64,000 bases of DNA from an uncultured Acidobacteriia bacterium. Lineage in GTDB: Bacteria; Acidobacteriota; Terriglobia; Bryobacterales; Bryobacteraceae. Below are positions 38,846-50,900 of this stretch, piece after piece (position 1 is the first letter of the stretch; each line of letters begins with the position of its first letter). The notes under the pieces are model-generated. The model had not been told where the DNA came from and searched no databases. It saw only the letters and a list, made by a program, of their open reading frames with translations. Location of the stretch: positions 36,397-100,396 of the forward strand of contig CAIYHG010000124.1 of NCBI GenBank assembly GCA_903925975.1, written 5' to 3'. A program made the position numbers and the translations under genes.

Positions 38846-40224
38846 GCGCCCGCCCGCTTCCCCGATTTTGCCAGCGCCTCGATGCCTGCGATGTAAGCGG
38901 GGACGTCTGTCTTTCGATCCATCCCCGCGCGCGACATGGAGCGGATGGCGCCGTAGATGGGGCGCTGGGGCCAGGGCCGGTCGTGAAGGCCAAGGCACCA
39001 AAGGATGCTGGCGAACGATGCCGGGTTTTGCCCGTCGAGCGCGTACCGGTTGTTGAGGTAGAGCATTGTGCCGAGCGCCTCCTCCGGCGTGGCCGACCAC
39101 TCGAAGATCTTCTTTCCCCAGTACATCCGGTAGTAGCCGTGAATCTTGCCGCGTAACAGCAGCTCTAGCTGGGTAGCGTTCCAAAGAGCGTCGCCGGTCG
39201 AGGCGCTCTCGAACTGCTCCAGTGAATATAGCGCCTCGCGGCGGTCGCTGCGGTGGGCGTCGAGCGTCTTGCGCGCCCATGCGGGCAACGCTTCGAGCGA
39301 GTCGATAGACGGTGCGTAGCGTGCAAAGTTGAAGGCCAGTTCGCGGCGGACAATCATTTCTTCTAGAAATTCGTCTGCTATCAGTTTCTCCGCCCGCGCG
39401 CGTTCGCCGGCGGCCAGCGCGATCTCTAACGCCGAAACCACGCCCGAGCGCAGATACGGGCTCAGGTCCGACGTGGCGCGCGCGGCGGGGTCATTCTTCT
39501 GCTGGGAATAGCGCGCCAGGCCCGAATCCAGAAAAGCCGCCAGGCGGCGTAGAGCCTCGCGTCTGCCCCCGCGGAAGCCGAGCGCAGGCGCAACGCCGTG
39601 ATCGATCTCGCAGTCTGCGGCCAGCGCAGGCACATCGCCGGCGCGGATTTCGGTGTGGAACGGCGGCGTCTCGCCCGTGAAGCGGCGCCTTAGCTTCACC
39701 TGCGGAACCGGCGAGAGGTAGTGCGGCAACAGCCGGTGAATCTTGGGGCGGAGGGAGTACGCTGCATAGGACTGCGCGCCGATGGCGCCGGACGGTACGA
39801 TGCACATCGAATCCACGGCGAAGAATGCCGGAGCGGCGGGCGGCGCCGGAGCAGGCGAGAGTGTTTCCGGAACTTCGTCGGTCACCGCCGCGGCCGCCGC
39901 GGCGGCAAGCTCAGCGATGGGGTCGGGTTCGCCCCGCCGCCTAGCGAGGTGGAAAGCATATCCCGCACCGAGCCGCCGGAAAGCCGCGCCGGTTTCAGCG
40001 GCGGCTTCGAGCCGGAACGAATGCAGCCGGTCGCTGGCGTACGGGTAATCGCAAGAGAGGCCTTCGGCGGCGAGAAGGGGCAGGTCCAGGTGGTTGGCCA
40101 GGTCCGTGGCAAACGCAAGCGCGTGATTCGACTCCGCCCGGTGGGCGCTTCTCATCCAATAGAGGACGTACTTGCCCGTGGGTTGGGTATCGGCGCTGTT
40201 CAGTTTCCGGACACGGTGGTCCAT
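38842..40224 (-). CDS. Class II deoxyribodipyrimidine photolyase
   Basis: YVLYWMRSAHRAESNHALAFA..FNFARYAPSIDSLEALPAWARKTLDAHRSD..KIHGYYRMYWGKKIFEWS. Confidence 0.92.
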   Translation of the reverse strand: MDHRVRKLNSADTQPTGKYVLYWMRSAHRAESNHALAFATDLANHLDLPLLAAEGLSCDYPYASDRLHSFRLEAAAETGAAFRRLGAGYAFHLARRRGEPDPIAELAAAAAAAVTDEVPETLSPAPAPPAAPAFFAVDSMCIVPSGAIGAQSYAAYSLRPKIHRLLPHYLSPVPQVKLRRRFTGETPPFHTEIRAGDVPALAADCEIDHGVAPALGFRGGRREALRRLAAFLDSGLARYSQQKNDPAARATSDLSPYLRSGVVSALEIALAAGERARAEKLIADEFLEEMIVRRELAFNFARYAPSIDSLEALPAWARKTLDAHRSDRREALYSLEQFESASTGDALWNATQLELLLRGKIHGYYRMYWGKKIFEWSATPEEALGTMLYLNNRYALDGQNPASFASILWCLGLHDRPWPQRPIYGAIRSMSRAGMDRKTDVPAYIAGIEALAKSGKRAGA

Positions 40225-40306
40225 ATTCTATTGGATGCGGCAGCGCCGCGATGGCTTCGCGTGGCGCCGGTAAGTCAATGACGGGAAAGCCAAAGCACGC
40301 CGCGCC

Positions 40307-40813
40307 TCAGTTTGGCGGATTCAGAAACAGGATGACGCCATCACCACGGATCACCAGTTCCGCCGCTGCGCTTCCCGGGGCCGCGCCCGGCCGGGCTTCC
40401 ACCCGGCCGTAGATGACGGCCCAGCGGTCGTAGTCCGGGGTCCCGAAACGGAAATTGGCGAGGCTGGTCCGCTTTTTGACCTCGGCGAACTTGCGGTTTA
40501 GCTCGGCGCCATCGAGTTCGAAATCGCCGGGCGGCTTAGGGGCTGTCTTCCCATCCTCAACCAGGCGCATTTGCGCCGGCCGGTCCACCGCCGGGTCGCA
40601 GGCCTGCTCTCCCACCGAGCGTCCAGCCTCGCGAAACGAGTACCGCCCAAGCACGGGAAGGCTCTTGCCAACCTGTGCGGGCAAATCACGGACGATCTCA
40701 CAAACCGTCACGGGAATCAGCGGGGCTCCGGCGGGCAGGGCGCAACCGCAACAGAGGGCCAGCCCGAGCCCGGCCCCGTAGGCACGGCGGCCGATGGTCG
40801 TTTTCAAGCGCAC
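40307..40813 (-). CDS. Exported hypothetical protein
   Basis: N-terminal hydrophobic segment; long ORF. Confidence 0.5.
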   Translation of the reverse strand: MRLKTTIGRRAYGAGLGLALCCGCALPAGAPLIPVTVCEIVRDLPAQVGKSLPVLGRYSFREAGRSVGEQACDPAVDRPAQMRLVEDGKTAPKPPGDFELDGAELNRKFAEVKKRTSLANFRFGTPDYDRWAVIYGRVEARPGAAPGSAAAELVIRGDGVILFLNPPN

Positions 40814-40891
40814 TTATCCTTAACCTGAAATAGACTCACTTTGTTCGCGCCGCGTTTCGCGAAAAGGGGGCGAATGACTCGGGGCCTGCGT

Positions 40892-41347
40892 TTACTTCTC
40901 TTTCAGGTTGATCGTGCCGCGGCATCCGTGCGCGTTGCAGCAGCACCGCACGGATTCGATCTTATCCGAGAACCGGTAGTCCACCGTCAGTTCCTCTCCC
41001 GGCAGAATGATCCGCTTGCTCAGGTAGAGGATGTGCCCCTTCATGATGCAGGCGGTCAGATTCGGCTCACAGCTATGGTTAATGATCTCCGCGCCGCTGC
41101 CGCCGAAGGCGCCGTCGAGGGTCCAATAATCGTCCAGCGTGAAGAGATACGTCAGCGAGCCCTGCCCGCGGCGTTTTGTCTCCCGGCGGCTGATGCGCTC
41201 TCCGGTGTACTCGATCACCTTCCTCCGCGCTGGAATGCGTTCGAGTGCGTACACGCCTCGCCCATGAATGCGGGAAGTTCTGATCTCCATGCGGAACAAG
41301 GCATAACGCGGGTCGATGGATGGGGACTTAACCAGGGACGTGGCCAT
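40892..41347 (-). CDS. SET-domain protein
   Basis: GRGVYALERIPARRKVIEYTGERIS..INHSCEPNLTACI..GEELTVDYRF..CRGTINLK. Confidence 0.88.
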   Translation of the reverse strand: MATSLVKSPSIDPRYALFRMEIRTSRIHGRGVYALERIPARRKVIEYTGERISRRETKRRGQGSLTYLFTLDDYWTLDGAFGGSGAEIINHSCEPNLTACIMKGHILYLSKRIILPGEELTVDYRFSDKIESVRCCCNAHGCRGTINLKEK

Positions 41348-41467
41348 TTTTCGATGTGGTTCGATTTTATCGCAATGCCGCGGCTCCGCGCTCTTCGGCC
41401 ACCATCGGTGCGTAAGCTCTGAGTGCTGACCGGGCCCAGAACGGGACTTGGAAGAAGGCGCCCCCCA

Positions 41468-41490
41468 GTGGGGCGGGCACTCGTGCCAGG
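41468..41490 (+). repeat. GTGGGG-type hairpin repeat next to RAYT remnant
   Basis: GTGGGGCGGGCACTCGTGCCAGG. Confidence 0.55.
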
Positions 41491-41539
41491 AATTTTGGTG
41501 AGAACTTCGGCATGCCGCCTGGACAATGCTCTCGTGGCG

Positions 41540-41734
41540 TATCACCAGCCGCGTTTACCGCGCCTCGACGCAGTGGGCCGGCCGCTGTTTGTCACGTTCT
41601 GGCTGCATGGAAGCCTGCCCGCTCACCGCGCTTTCCCGCCCGCTGGCCTCATGAGCAGCGGCAAGGCATTCGCCGCCATGGACCGCTGGAAGGAGCCGAC
41701 GCCGGGCCGCTGGCAGGCGCGCAAAAGAAATTAG
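41540..41734 (+). pseudogene. Truncated REP-associated tyrosine transposase (RAYT/Y1_Tnp-like) remnant
   Basis: RLPRLDAVGRPLFVTFWLHGSLPAHRAFPPAGLMSSGKAFAAMDR matches the N-terminal signature of IS200-like REP-associated transposases; catalytic C-terminal part missing. Confidence 0.65.
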
Positions 41735-41770
41735 GCCGGCGGAACAGGATCCATCCGTGTTCCGCCGGCC
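41734..41770. repeat. Perfect 13-bp stem-loop at the end of the RAYT remnant
   Basis: GGCCGGCGGAACA-GGATCCATCCG-TGTTCCGCCGGCC. Confidence 0.75.
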
Positions 41771-42033
41771 CTCGGCTGCGGCTTGCCGTCGCGTACTCCC
41801 CGTGACGGCTGGTCCAACGCGCCGCGCCGGTCGTTCATTCCCTTCGTCCGACGCCCCGATTATAGGCGCGAATGCCAGCTTCGGACCCGATTTAATCTGC
41901 GCGGATGTGAAGCCCCGCACAACCCGGCCGCTTCCGGGATAAATAATTCCGATTCCTGCCATAGAAAGTTCTGTCTTGGGGCGGCCAAACCGGCGGGGGA
42001 CAATGTTTTTGGAAAGATTTCTATTTCGCGCTT

Positions 42034-43416
42034 ATGAAGCTTTTGTGTTGGCTCGTACTCTGTCTGTCGCCCGCGGCGTTCGCGGCGGAGCAGCTTCCGG
42101 ACGTTGCGGCCCGTCTCACCGCCGTCGAAGCCGCCGCTAGATCGGCCCAAAGCGCTGGCGATAACGCATGGATGTTGGTTAGCGCCGCATTGGTGCTGAT
42201 GATGACCGGCCCCGGTTTGGCCTTGTTTTACGGCGGGCTAGTGCGGCGTAAGAACGTGCTCGGCACGATGATGCACAGCTTTATTCTCATGGCCGTAGTG
42301 ACGGTGATCTGGGCGGTTTACGGGTATAGCTTCGCTTTCGGCGGATCTGGCTCCTTTTTCGGCAATTTTCAGTTCGCCTTCCTGAATAACGTCGGTGCGG
42401 CGCCCAACCCCGACTACGCTGCCACCATTCCCCATCAGACCTTCATGGTCTACCAGTTGATGTTCGCCATTATCACGCCCGCGCTGATTTCCGGGGCGTT
42501 TGCGGAACGGATGAAGTTCAGCGCCATGTTGCTCTTTACGGTCCTTTGGACCACGTTGATCTACTTCCCGATGGCGCACATGGTGTGGGGCAAAGGCGGC
42601 ATCCTGAACGCCTTTCTGGGCGGCGCCATCCCGTGTCTGGATTTTGCCGGGGGCACGGTGGTGCATATCACGTCCGGAGTGTCCGCCCTGGTTTGCGCCT
42701 TGTACCTTGGGCGGCGGGTCGGTTACCCCGGAGAGGGCTTCAAGCCGCACAGCCTTGTCCTCAGTTTTATCGGCGCCTGTCTGCTCTGGGTGGGATGGTT
42801 CGGATTTAACGCCGGCAGCGCGCTGGCAGCTTCCGGTCTGGCGACCAGTGCTTTCGTGGCCACTCACTTCGGCGCCGCTGCGGCGGCTCTGGGATGGATA
42901 GCGGCGGAGTGGATGCACACGGGCAAACCCAGTATTCTTGGCGGTATCTCGGGCGCAGTCGCCGGGTTGGTGGCGATCACCCCCGCCTCCGGGTTCGTGA
43001 AGCCCTTCCCGGCTATGGTTATCGGCCTCTGCGCCGGCGCGGTCTGCTATCTCATGGTGGTCCGCGTGAAACACATGTTTGGCTATGACGACGCGCTGGA
43101 CGCCTTCGGCGTTCACGGCGTCGGCGGCACCCTGGGCGCGATTCTCACCGGCGTATTCGCCACCAATGCGGTCAACGATGCGCTGAAGGATTCCGCTGGC
43201 AAGCCGCTGCCGCTCGGCCTCGTTGACGGCCACGCGGGCCAGATCGTCAACCAGCTTATCGGGTCGGCGATCGCCTGGGCATTGGCCATCGTAGGAACCT
43301 TGATCATCCTCAAGATCTGTGACGTTCTCGTCGGCGTGCGCGTGTCCAGGGAGCAGGAGATTGAAGGACTCGACCTGTCCATGCACGGTGAGGAAGGGTA
43401 TATTCTCGAATCGTGA
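42034..43416 (+). CDS. amtB: Ammonium transporter
   Basis: [61 protein letters not shown]; followed by glnK-like gene. Confidence 0.95.
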   Translation: MKLLCWLVLCLSPAAFAAEQLPDVAARLTAVEAAARSAQSAGDNAWMLVSAALVLMMTGPGLALFYGGLVRRKNVLGTMMHSFILMAVVTVIWAVYGYSFAFGGSGSFFGNFQFAFLNNVGAAPNPDYAATIPHQTFMVYQLMFAIITPALISGAFAERMKFSAMLLFTVLWTTLIYFPMAHMVWGKGGILNAFLGGAIPCLDFAGGTVVHITSGVSALVCALYLGRRVGYPGEGFKPHSLVLSFIGACLLWVGWFGFNAGSALAASGLATSAFVATHFGAAAAALGWIAAEWMHTGKPSILGGISGAVAGLVAITPASGFVKPFPAMVIGLCAGAVCYLMVVRVKHMFGYDDALDAFGVHGVGGTLGAILTGVFATNAVNDALKDSAGKPLPLGLVDGHAGQIVNQLIGSAIAWALAIVGTLIILKICDVLVGVRVSREQEIEGLDLSMHGEEGYILES

Positions 43417-43754
43417 TGAAAAAAATCGAAGCAATCATTCAGCCGTTTAAGCTCGACGAGGTAAAGGAGGCGCTCAAAGGCGCCGGCGTCGACGGCATGA
43501 CGATCACCGAGGTCCGCGGACACGGGCGCCAGAAGGGCCACAAGGAAGTCTACCGCGGCCAGGAATACAACGTCGATCTCCTCCCCAAGGTGAAGCTCGA
43601 GATGGTTGTGCCTGGAGCCCGTTGCGATGAAGTCGTGGCCATTCTGGCCAAGGCCGCACGCACCGGCAAGATCGGCGACGGCAAGATCTTCGTGTTTGAC
43701 GTTGCCGAAGCCATTCGCATCAGAAACGACGACCGTGGAGAATCGGCCCTCTAG
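43413..43754 (+). CDS. glnK: Nitrogen regulatory protein P-II (GlnB/GlnK)
   Basis: [50 protein letters not shown]. Confidence 0.95.
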   Translation: MMKKIEAIIQPFKLDEVKEALKGAGVDGMTITEVRGHGRQKGHKEVYRGQEYNVDLLPKVKLEMVVPGARCDEVVAILAKAARTGKIGDGKIFVFDVAEAIRIRNDDRGESAL

Positions 43755-46137
43755 CCCCGACCCCAGAACCCGCCTTGGAGAGCGCTCCGGCCGCGTCGAT
43801 GCCTCCGTGCTCGAATCGGCCGTGGGCCTGCTTTCCGAAGGGCGTGGCGCGCGCTTCGCCCTGCTTGCCGTAGGCGGCTATGGGCGGCGCGAACTGTTTC
43901 CCCATTCGGATGTGGACTTGCTGCTGCTCACGCAAGCCGAAGAAGATGCGCGCGAATCGAAGCCCGCGATCGCCGCATTTCAGCAGCGGCTTTGGGACGG
44001 CGGGATGCAGGTCAGCCATTCGGTCCGCACCGTGGAAGAGTGCGTCCAAGTCCACGACGGCAACGTCGAACTGAATATCTCTCTCTTGGACCGCCGCTTT
44101 CTTGCCGGCAATCGCGAACTCTACAGCTCGCTCGAAGAGAAGTTTCCGCGCTTCCTGAGAGCCAGCCGGGACGTGCTTGTAGCCAACCTTTCGCGGTTGA
44201 CGCGAGATCGATACGCCAAGTACTCCGATACCTTCTACCACCTGGAACCGAACGTGAAGGAAACCCCGGGCGGGTTGCGCGACCATCACCTGATCTACTG
44301 GCTGGAATGTCTCCGCGGAAATCCCTGGCCCGAAGCCTCACCCGAACTCGCCCGCAGTTTCGAACACATGGCGCGCATCAGGCTCTGGCTCCACGACCAC
44401 TCCACCCGCGACCAGAACGCGCTCACATTCGATTTGCAGGACGCCATCGCCGAGGATTGGAACTCGGGCGACGCCGCCGGGTTCATGCGCGAGTATTACC
44501 GCCAGTCCCGAGCGGCCTATCGCGCGGCCACGCGGGAACTGGAATCGCTTGAGGCCAGGACCAGCGGCCTGCTCGCCAACTTCCGCGACTGGCGGTCGCG
44601 TCTGGGCAACGCCGATATCGCCGTCCGCAAGGACAGGGCGCACGTGCGCGAACCGCACCTGATGCAGCGCGACCCCGAACTCGCTCTGCGCCTGTTCGAG
44701 TTCACGGCCCGGCACGGAATTCCGCCATCGGTCGAAACCGCGCGCCGCATTGAAGCCTGCCTCCCGGCCTTCGACGCGCACTTCGGCGTGGAGCGGCCCC
44801 TGTGGCCGGCTTTGAGCCGCTTGTTCGCTCTTGAGCATGCGCCCATGGCGCTACGCGCCATGCACGAAACGGGCGCTTTGTATTCCTTCTTTCCGGAATT
44901 GAAGGGCATTGAGTGCCAGGTGATCCGCGATTTCTACCACCGCTATACGGTAGACGAGCACACCATTGTCGCCATTGAGACCCTGCGTTCGCCGCAAGGC
45001 TCCTACGCCGGCCTTCTGGCCGAAGCCGGCAACGTCCCCGCCATGATTCTGGCCACGCTGTTCCACGATGCCGGCAAAGGTGAAGAGGGAGAAGGCCACG
45101 TCACGGGCTCGGTCCGGCTCGCCGAAATCGCAATGGAGCGCATCGGCGTTTCGCAGCCGGAGCGGGAACTGGTGGTGTTCCTGATTGGCAACCATCTGGT
45201 GCTCTCGGCAGTGATGCAATCACGCGATGTGTTTGACCCCGAAACCATCCGCGAGGTGGTGGCGCAAATGGGAACCGTGGAACGCCTGAAGGGGCTCACG
45301 CTGCTCACTTATGCCGATATTTCGGCGGTTAACCCTTCCGCCATGACCCCATGGCGCGCCGAGCAACTGTGGCAGCTCTATCTGGCGGCCTACAACGAGA
45401 TCACCCGCACCCTCGAATCCGAACGCATCGATAGCGCCGTCGCCATCGCCGCGCACGCCGAATTTCTGGAAGGTCTTCCCATACGGTACTTGCGAACTCA
45501 CTCGGAAGCCGACGTCGCCAGCCACGTGGCGCTCGAAGAGAAAAGCCGCAAGAAGGGCGCCGCCGTCGAGATAGAACGGCTGGACGCTGCATGGCAGATG
45601 ACGCTCGTCGCCAAAGACCGTCCGGGCCTGTTTGCCTCCGCGGCTGGAGCGCTGGCCGGCTTCGGCCTCAACATCTTGCGCGCCGAAGCGTATACGAACA
45701 GCCGCGGCGAGGCGCTCGATGCCTTCGTGTTCGCCGATCCGCTGCGCAATCTGGACCTCAACCCCTCCGAAGTCGATCGCCTGCGCGCCACTGCCGAACG
45801 GGTTCTTTCGGGCCGCATGGATGTGAAGGAGTTGCTGAAAGGGCGCCCCAAGCCCGTTCTCCCCAGCCGCAAAGCGCACATTCCTTCGACCGTCAATTTC
45901 AATTCCAGCGCCAGCAAGACGGCCACGCTGATCGAAATTGTGGCCGAAGACCGTCCGGGGCTGCTCTACGACGTGGCCTCCACGATATCCTCCGAGGGCG
46001 GCAATATCGAGGTGGTCCTGATCGATACCGAGGCCCACAAGGCGATCGACGTCTTCTACGTCACCAAAGATGGCCGCAAGCTGGACGCCCCGGAGCAGGA
46101 CGCGATGGCCGAAGCGCTTCGCGCCGCCCTCGGCTGA
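43735..46137 (+). CDS. glnD: [Protein-PII] uridylyltransferase
   Basis: [26 protein letters not shown] domain LFHDAGKG; two C-terminal ACT domains; GTG start overlaps glnK. Confidence 0.92.
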   Translation: MENRPSSPDPRTRLGERSGRVDASVLESAVGLLSEGRGARFALLAVGGYGRRELFPHSDVDLLLLTQAEEDARESKPAIAAFQQRLWDGGMQVSHSVRTVEECVQVHDGNVELNISLLDRRFLAGNRELYSSLEEKFPRFLRASRDVLVANLSRLTRDRYAKYSDTFYHLEPNVKETPGGLRDHHLIYWLECLRGNPWPEASPELARSFEHMARIRLWLHDHSTRDQNALTFDLQDAIAEDWNSGDAAGFMREYYRQSRAAYRAATRELESLEARTSGLLANFRDWRSRLGNADIAVRKDRAHVREPHLMQRDPELALRLFEFTARHGIPPSVETARRIEACLPAFDAHFGVERPLWPALSRLFALEHAPMALRAMHETGALYSFFPELKGIECQVIRDFYHRYTVDEHTIVAIETLRSPQGSYAGLLAEAGNVPAMILATLFHDAGKGEEGEGHVTGSVRLAEIAMERIGVSQPERELVVFLIGNHLVLSAVMQSRDVFDPETIREVVAQMGTVERLKGLTLLTYADISAVNPSAMTPWRAEQLWQLYLAAYNEITRTLESERIDSAVAIAAHAEFLEGLPIRYLRTHSEADVASHVALEEKSRKKGAAVEIERLDAAWQMTLVAKDRPGLFASAAGALAGFGLNILRAEAYTNSRGEALDAFVFADPLRNLDLNPSEVDRLRATAERVLSGRMDVKELLKGRPKPVLPSRKAHIPSTVNFNSSASKTATLIEIVAEDRPGLLYDVASTISSEGGNIEVVLIDTEAHKAIDVFYVTKDGRKLDAPEQDAMAEALRAALG

Positions 46138-46233
46138 TCCCCCCCTCCAATTGCGCGCCTTCGCACGTTTTGCGGGTTAGCGCGTCGCCATCCTTGTAAT
46201 CGAAATTCGACAACGAACATCGATAGTTTATAC

Positions 46234-46551
46234 ATGGCGATGGATACCAAGCTGTGTTCCGGCCTGATCCGGATCCACGTATTGCACCGTGCCGCGGCGG
46301 CGCCCGTCTTCGGTCTGGGGATGATCGAGGAACTAGCGCGCCATGGTTACCGCATTAGTCCGGGAAGCCTGTATCCCATGCTTCACGGGTTAGAGAAGAA
46401 AGGGTATCTGCTGTCCACCGAAGAGCGGCGCGGAAAATCGCTCCGCAAAGTCTACCGGGCCACCGCGCTGGGGAAGAAAGCGCTGGCTTCGGCGAAACGC
46501 GGCGTTCGGGAACTGCTCCGGGAAATCATGCCGGAAGAATTAGGGCGCTGA
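46234..46551 (+). CDS. PadR-family transcriptional regulator
   Basis: GLGMIEELARHGYRISPGSLYPMLHGLEKKGYLLSTEERRGKSLRKVYRATALGK. Confidence 0.88.
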   Translation: MAMDTKLCSGLIRIHVLHRAAAAPVFGLGMIEELARHGYRISPGSLYPMLHGLEKKGYLLSTEERRGKSLRKVYRATALGKKALASAKRGVRELLREIMPEELGR

Positions 46552-46555
46552 TCGA

Positions 46556-47938
46556 TTGAGAAGAATGTATCGCGCGGCAGCGGCCGCCGCAATTCTGTTA
46601 GTGAGCCGCACGCTGCCGGCGCAGACCGCCGGCGGCCTCACGCTGGAGCAGGCCGTTCAGACAGCGCTCGCGCGCTATCCTTCCGTTCGCGTTTCGCAGG
46701 CGCAAATCGACGAGACCGCCGCAGCCATCTCCCTGGCGCGCGCCGCCTATCTTCCGCGCATTGACGCGGCCGCTCAGGTGAACCGCGCGACGCGCAACAA
46801 TGTCTTTGGCCTTCTGCTCCCGCAAAGCACGCTCCCTCAGATCTCGGGACCCGTGCTCGGAAGCAATAACTTCGGAAGCGTGTGGGGAAGCGCCATCGGC
46901 GCGCTGGTCACCTGGGAGCCTTTCGATTTCGGCCTTCGCTCGGCCAATGTAGGCTCGGCGGCAGCCGCTCGCGCGCAATCCGAAGCAGCGTTAAAGAAAA
47001 CCGAGTTCGCCTTGGCGGTCCAGGCCGCCGACGCCTACCTGACTCTCGCCGCGGCCCAGGCGACCGTGCGCGCCGCTCAGGCCGGCGTAGACCGCGCCGA
47101 AGTGGCTGCCCGTTCGGTGAAGGCTCTCGCCGACGCCGAACTTCGGCCCGGCGCGGACGTGTCGCGCGCCGAAGCGGAACTCGCGGCGGCCCGAACGCAA
47201 TTCATTCAAGCGGGGACCGCTGTCGAAATGGCCAAAGCCCTTCTCGCGGGCTTCACCGGCGGGGATCCCGGCCAACTGACGCTGGCCGCTCCCGCCTTCG
47301 AGCGCCTCCCGGCAGTACGGCCTCCCGAAACCGCCAACCTTGCCGCCAACCCCGAAGCGCTGGAGCGCCAGGCCGCCGTCGAACAGGCCCAGGCCCAGAT
47401 GCGCGCTCTCGAACGGTCGTATTTTCCCCGCTTCTATTTGCAGGCCGCAGCCTCGGCGCGCGGTTCCGGCGCGGAGGTGGACGGCACGCGTCTCGGTGGC
47501 CTCAATGGCCTTGCCCCCTCGGTGCAGAACTACGCGCTTGGCTTTAGCGTGCAGTTCCCCATCCTCGACTTCGTGGGTATTCGCGCCCGTATCGCGGCCC
47601 AAGCCGCTACGGTGCAGGAACGCGCCGCCCTGGCTGACCAGGTAGCCGTCGAACTCCGCGCGCGCTGGAATAGCGCGGTCGCCGAAATCAACGGCGCGCG
47701 TCAGGTGGCGGCCAACACGCCCGCCCAGGTCTCCGCTGCCCGCGACGCCGAGCGGCAGGCTTCGGCGCGCTACGAATCCGGCTTGGGGAGCATTGACCAA
47801 CTTGCCGAAGCGCAGCGCGTGCTCACGCAGGCTGAAATCGACGACGCACTCGCCCGGTTGGGCGTTTGGCGGGGCCTGCTGGGGATCGCCGCCGCTGCCG
47901 GGGACATCCAGCCATTCGTTGCCGAGGCCGCCCGATGA
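46556..47938 (+). CDS. TolC-family outer membrane efflux protein
   Basis: LTLEQAVQTALARYPSVRVSQAQIDE and tandem TolC repeats; precedes RND permease. Confidence 0.85.
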   Translation: MRRMYRAAAAAAILLVSRTLPAQTAGGLTLEQAVQTALARYPSVRVSQAQIDETAAAISLARAAYLPRIDAAAQVNRATRNNVFGLLLPQSTLPQISGPVLGSNNFGSVWGSAIGALVTWEPFDFGLRSANVGSAAAARAQSEAALKKTEFALAVQAADAYLTLAAAQATVRAAQAGVDRAEVAARSVKALADAELRPGADVSRAEAELAAARTQFIQAGTAVEMAKALLAGFTGGDPGQLTLAAPAFERLPAVRPPETANLAANPEALERQAAVEQAQAQMRALERSYFPRFYLQAAASARGSGAEVDGTRLGGLNGLAPSVQNYALGFSVQFPILDFVGIRARIAAQAATVQERAALADQVAVELRARWNSAVAEINGARQVAANTPAQVSAARDAERQASARYESGLGSIDQLAEAQRVLTQAEIDDALARLGVWRGLLGIAAAAGDIQPFVAEAAR

Positions 47939-47964
47939 GCTTGCACTGGGGAGGGAAATAACGT

Positions 47965-50900
47965 ATGCGCCTCGTCCTGGCTGCGCTTGGCCGGCCTCTC
48001 ACGCTCATCGCGGTTCTCATTGCGGTCGGCTTCGCCGCCGCGCTCGCCATCCACCGAATGCCCGTGGACATCTTCCCGCAAGTGGGCGACCCCGCCATCT
48101 ATGTCGCGCAACCCTATGGCGGCATGGACCCCGCGCAGATGGAAGGCTACCTCACCTATTACTACGAGTATCACTTCCTCTACATCACGGGGATCGACCA
48201 CGTCGAAAGCAAGTCCATCCAGGGCGCCGCTCTGATGAAGCTCGTGTTCCACGAAGGCACGAACATGAGTCAGGCGATGTCGGAAACGGTTGGCTACGTG
48301 AACCGCGCGCGCGCGTTCATGCCGCCGGGCACGGTGCCGCCGTTCATCACGCGCTTCGACGCGGGCAGCGTCGCCGTAGGCCAACTGATCTTCAATAGCG
48401 CCACGCGCTCTCAAGGCGAGCTTCAGGATTTCGCGCTCAACCGCGTGCGGCCCCTGTTCGCGACCATCCCCGGCGTCTCCGCGCCGCCACCCTTCGGCGG
48501 CAACCAGAGAACCATCGTCATAACCCTCGACCCCGATAAACTGCGCCAGCATGACGTCTCGCCCGACCAGGCCATCGCAGCCGTTTCCGCGGCTACGCTG
48601 GTGATGCCATCGGGAAATCTTTCTGCCGGGTCGGTCACCAGCATCGCCCGCACAAACGCCGCTCTCGGCGCCAATCTGTCCGAACTTCTCGATGCCCCTG
48701 TCCACCCGAAGTCTGGCGCCACGGTTACTTTGCGCGACATAGGAACCATCGAAAACGGGACCGATATCGTCACTGCCTACGCCCACGTGAACGGCAAGCG
48801 CACCGTCTACATTCCGGTCACAAAACGCTCCGACGCCTCCACGCTGGCAGTGATCAATGCCGTCAAGGCCGCTATCCCCGAGTTCAAGAAAGCCGTTCCC
48901 GATGACGTGGATGTGCGCCTTGAATTCGATCAATCCCCCACCGTCACGAATTCCATTCGCGGCCTCGTACTGGAAGGGCTGCTTGGCGCCGGGCTCACCG
49001 GCCTGATGGTGCTCCTCTTTCTCCGCGATTGGCGCAGCGCGCTGATCGTCGTAGTGAACATCCCATTCGCCTTGTTGGCGGCAGTCGCGCTTCTGTGGCT
49101 AACCGGCCAAACCATCAACATCATGACGCTCGGCGGGCTCGCGCTCGCCGTGGGCGTACTGGTGGATGAGGCCACGGTCGAAATCGAGAATATCCACACG
49201 GAGATGCGCTCTGGCATCTCGCCGGCGCGCGCCGTGGTGAACGCGGCGAGCAAGACGAACATGGCGCGCCTGCTTTCGATGCTCTGCATCCTGGCCGTCT
49301 TCGTCCCCTCGTTCTTCATGATCGGCGTAAGCCGGCAGTTGTTCGTTCCGCTCTCGCTGGCTGTAGCGTTTGCGATGATTGCGTCCTACCTGCTGTCGAG
49401 CAGCCTCGTACCCGTCTTCTCGGCCTGGCTCATGCGGCCCGTGCGGCACGAAGCCCCGGCGCGCGATGGCCACTTACGGCGGTTCTACAACAGCTACGTA
49501 GGTATCTTCCTTCGACTGCGATGGCCGGCTGCCATTGTGTACCTCGGCGTTTCGTTCGGCATCGTGGCGCTGTTACTGCCGCGCATGGGAACCGAGATCT
49601 TTCCCGATTCGCGCGCGCCGCTTCTGCGCCTGCGGCTTCGAGCCCCCGCCGGAACGCGCGTCGAAGAAACCGAACGCATCGTGCTCCGCGCTTTGGACGT
49701 GATCCGCCGCGAGGCCGGACCAGATAACATTCAGATCACCAGCGATTTCGTCGGCGTCGTGCCTTCGAGCTATCCCGTCGATCTGATCCATCTGTTTACG
49801 AGCGGACCGCAGGAAGCCATCGTGCAGGTTGCGCTCCGCCCCGGCGCCCCCGGCGGCGAGGACCTGCGCGAGCGCCTGCGCGGCGCGCTCCGGCGAGAGT
49901 TGCCGCAGCTTCAGGTGTCCTTCGAAGCGGGCGATATCGTGAGCCAGGTGATGAGCTTTGGCTCGCCCACCCCCATCGAAGTTGCAGTCCTCGGGCCGAG
50001 CTTGCCCGAACTCTACGCCTACGCCGCAAAGGTTCAAACCCGCATGGCCGCGCTCCCGTTTATACGCGACCTGCAGATTCCCCAGGAAGCGCGCTATCCG
50101 ACTCTCGACGTGAATATCGATCGCGAACGCGCCGGCCAGCTCGGCCTCACCATGGCCGACGTCGCGCGCTCCGTCGCGCCGGCCACCTCGTCGTCGCGTT
50201 TCACCCAGCCGAACTACTGGCGCGACCCGAACACCGGCAACGCTTTCCAGATTCAGGTGCAGTTGCCGCAATACCGCATGCAGGGGCCGGGCGAACTGGG
50301 CGGCATTCCCATCTCGAAGGACGGCCACTCCGCGGCGCTGCTCGCGGATGTGGCCGAGTTGAAGCCGGGCTTCATGCCGGGGATGATCGAGCGCTACAAC
50401 GGCAGGCGCGTGGTGAGCCTCACGGCCAACGTGCACGGCATGGCTCTGGGCGATGCCGCGCGGGAACTGAATCAGGCGCTCGCCAAGTTGGAAGCGCCGC
50501 CCCGGGGCATATCGGTGACGCTCCGCGGCCAGATTCCGCCTCTCGAAGCGACCATCTCGGGATTGCGCACGGGGCTGCTGCTGGCGGTTCTCGTAATCAC
50601 GCTATTGCTGGCAGCCAATTTTCAGTCCGTGCGTCTGGCGGCTGCAATCGCGCTCACCGTACCCGCCGTCACGGCGGGAGTATTGCTGGCACTTCGCCTT
50701 ACGGGCGCCACCTTGAACCTGCAATCCTTCATGGGCGCGATCATGGCCATCGGAATCTCTGTCGCGAATTCTATCCTGCTCGTCACCTTTGCCGAGCGAT
50801 TCCGCCACGAAGGCGCAACGCCGCTCGAAGCCGCGCGGCACGGGGCCGCCAGCCGCGTGCGCGCTATTCTGATGACCGCCTCCGCCATGGTCTTCGGCAT

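Noticed and set aside
42580-42600. GTGGGGC string inside amtB
   Set aside because: Encodes the conserved [10 protein letters not shown] motif of ammonium transporters with no hairpin; not a repeat-family member.
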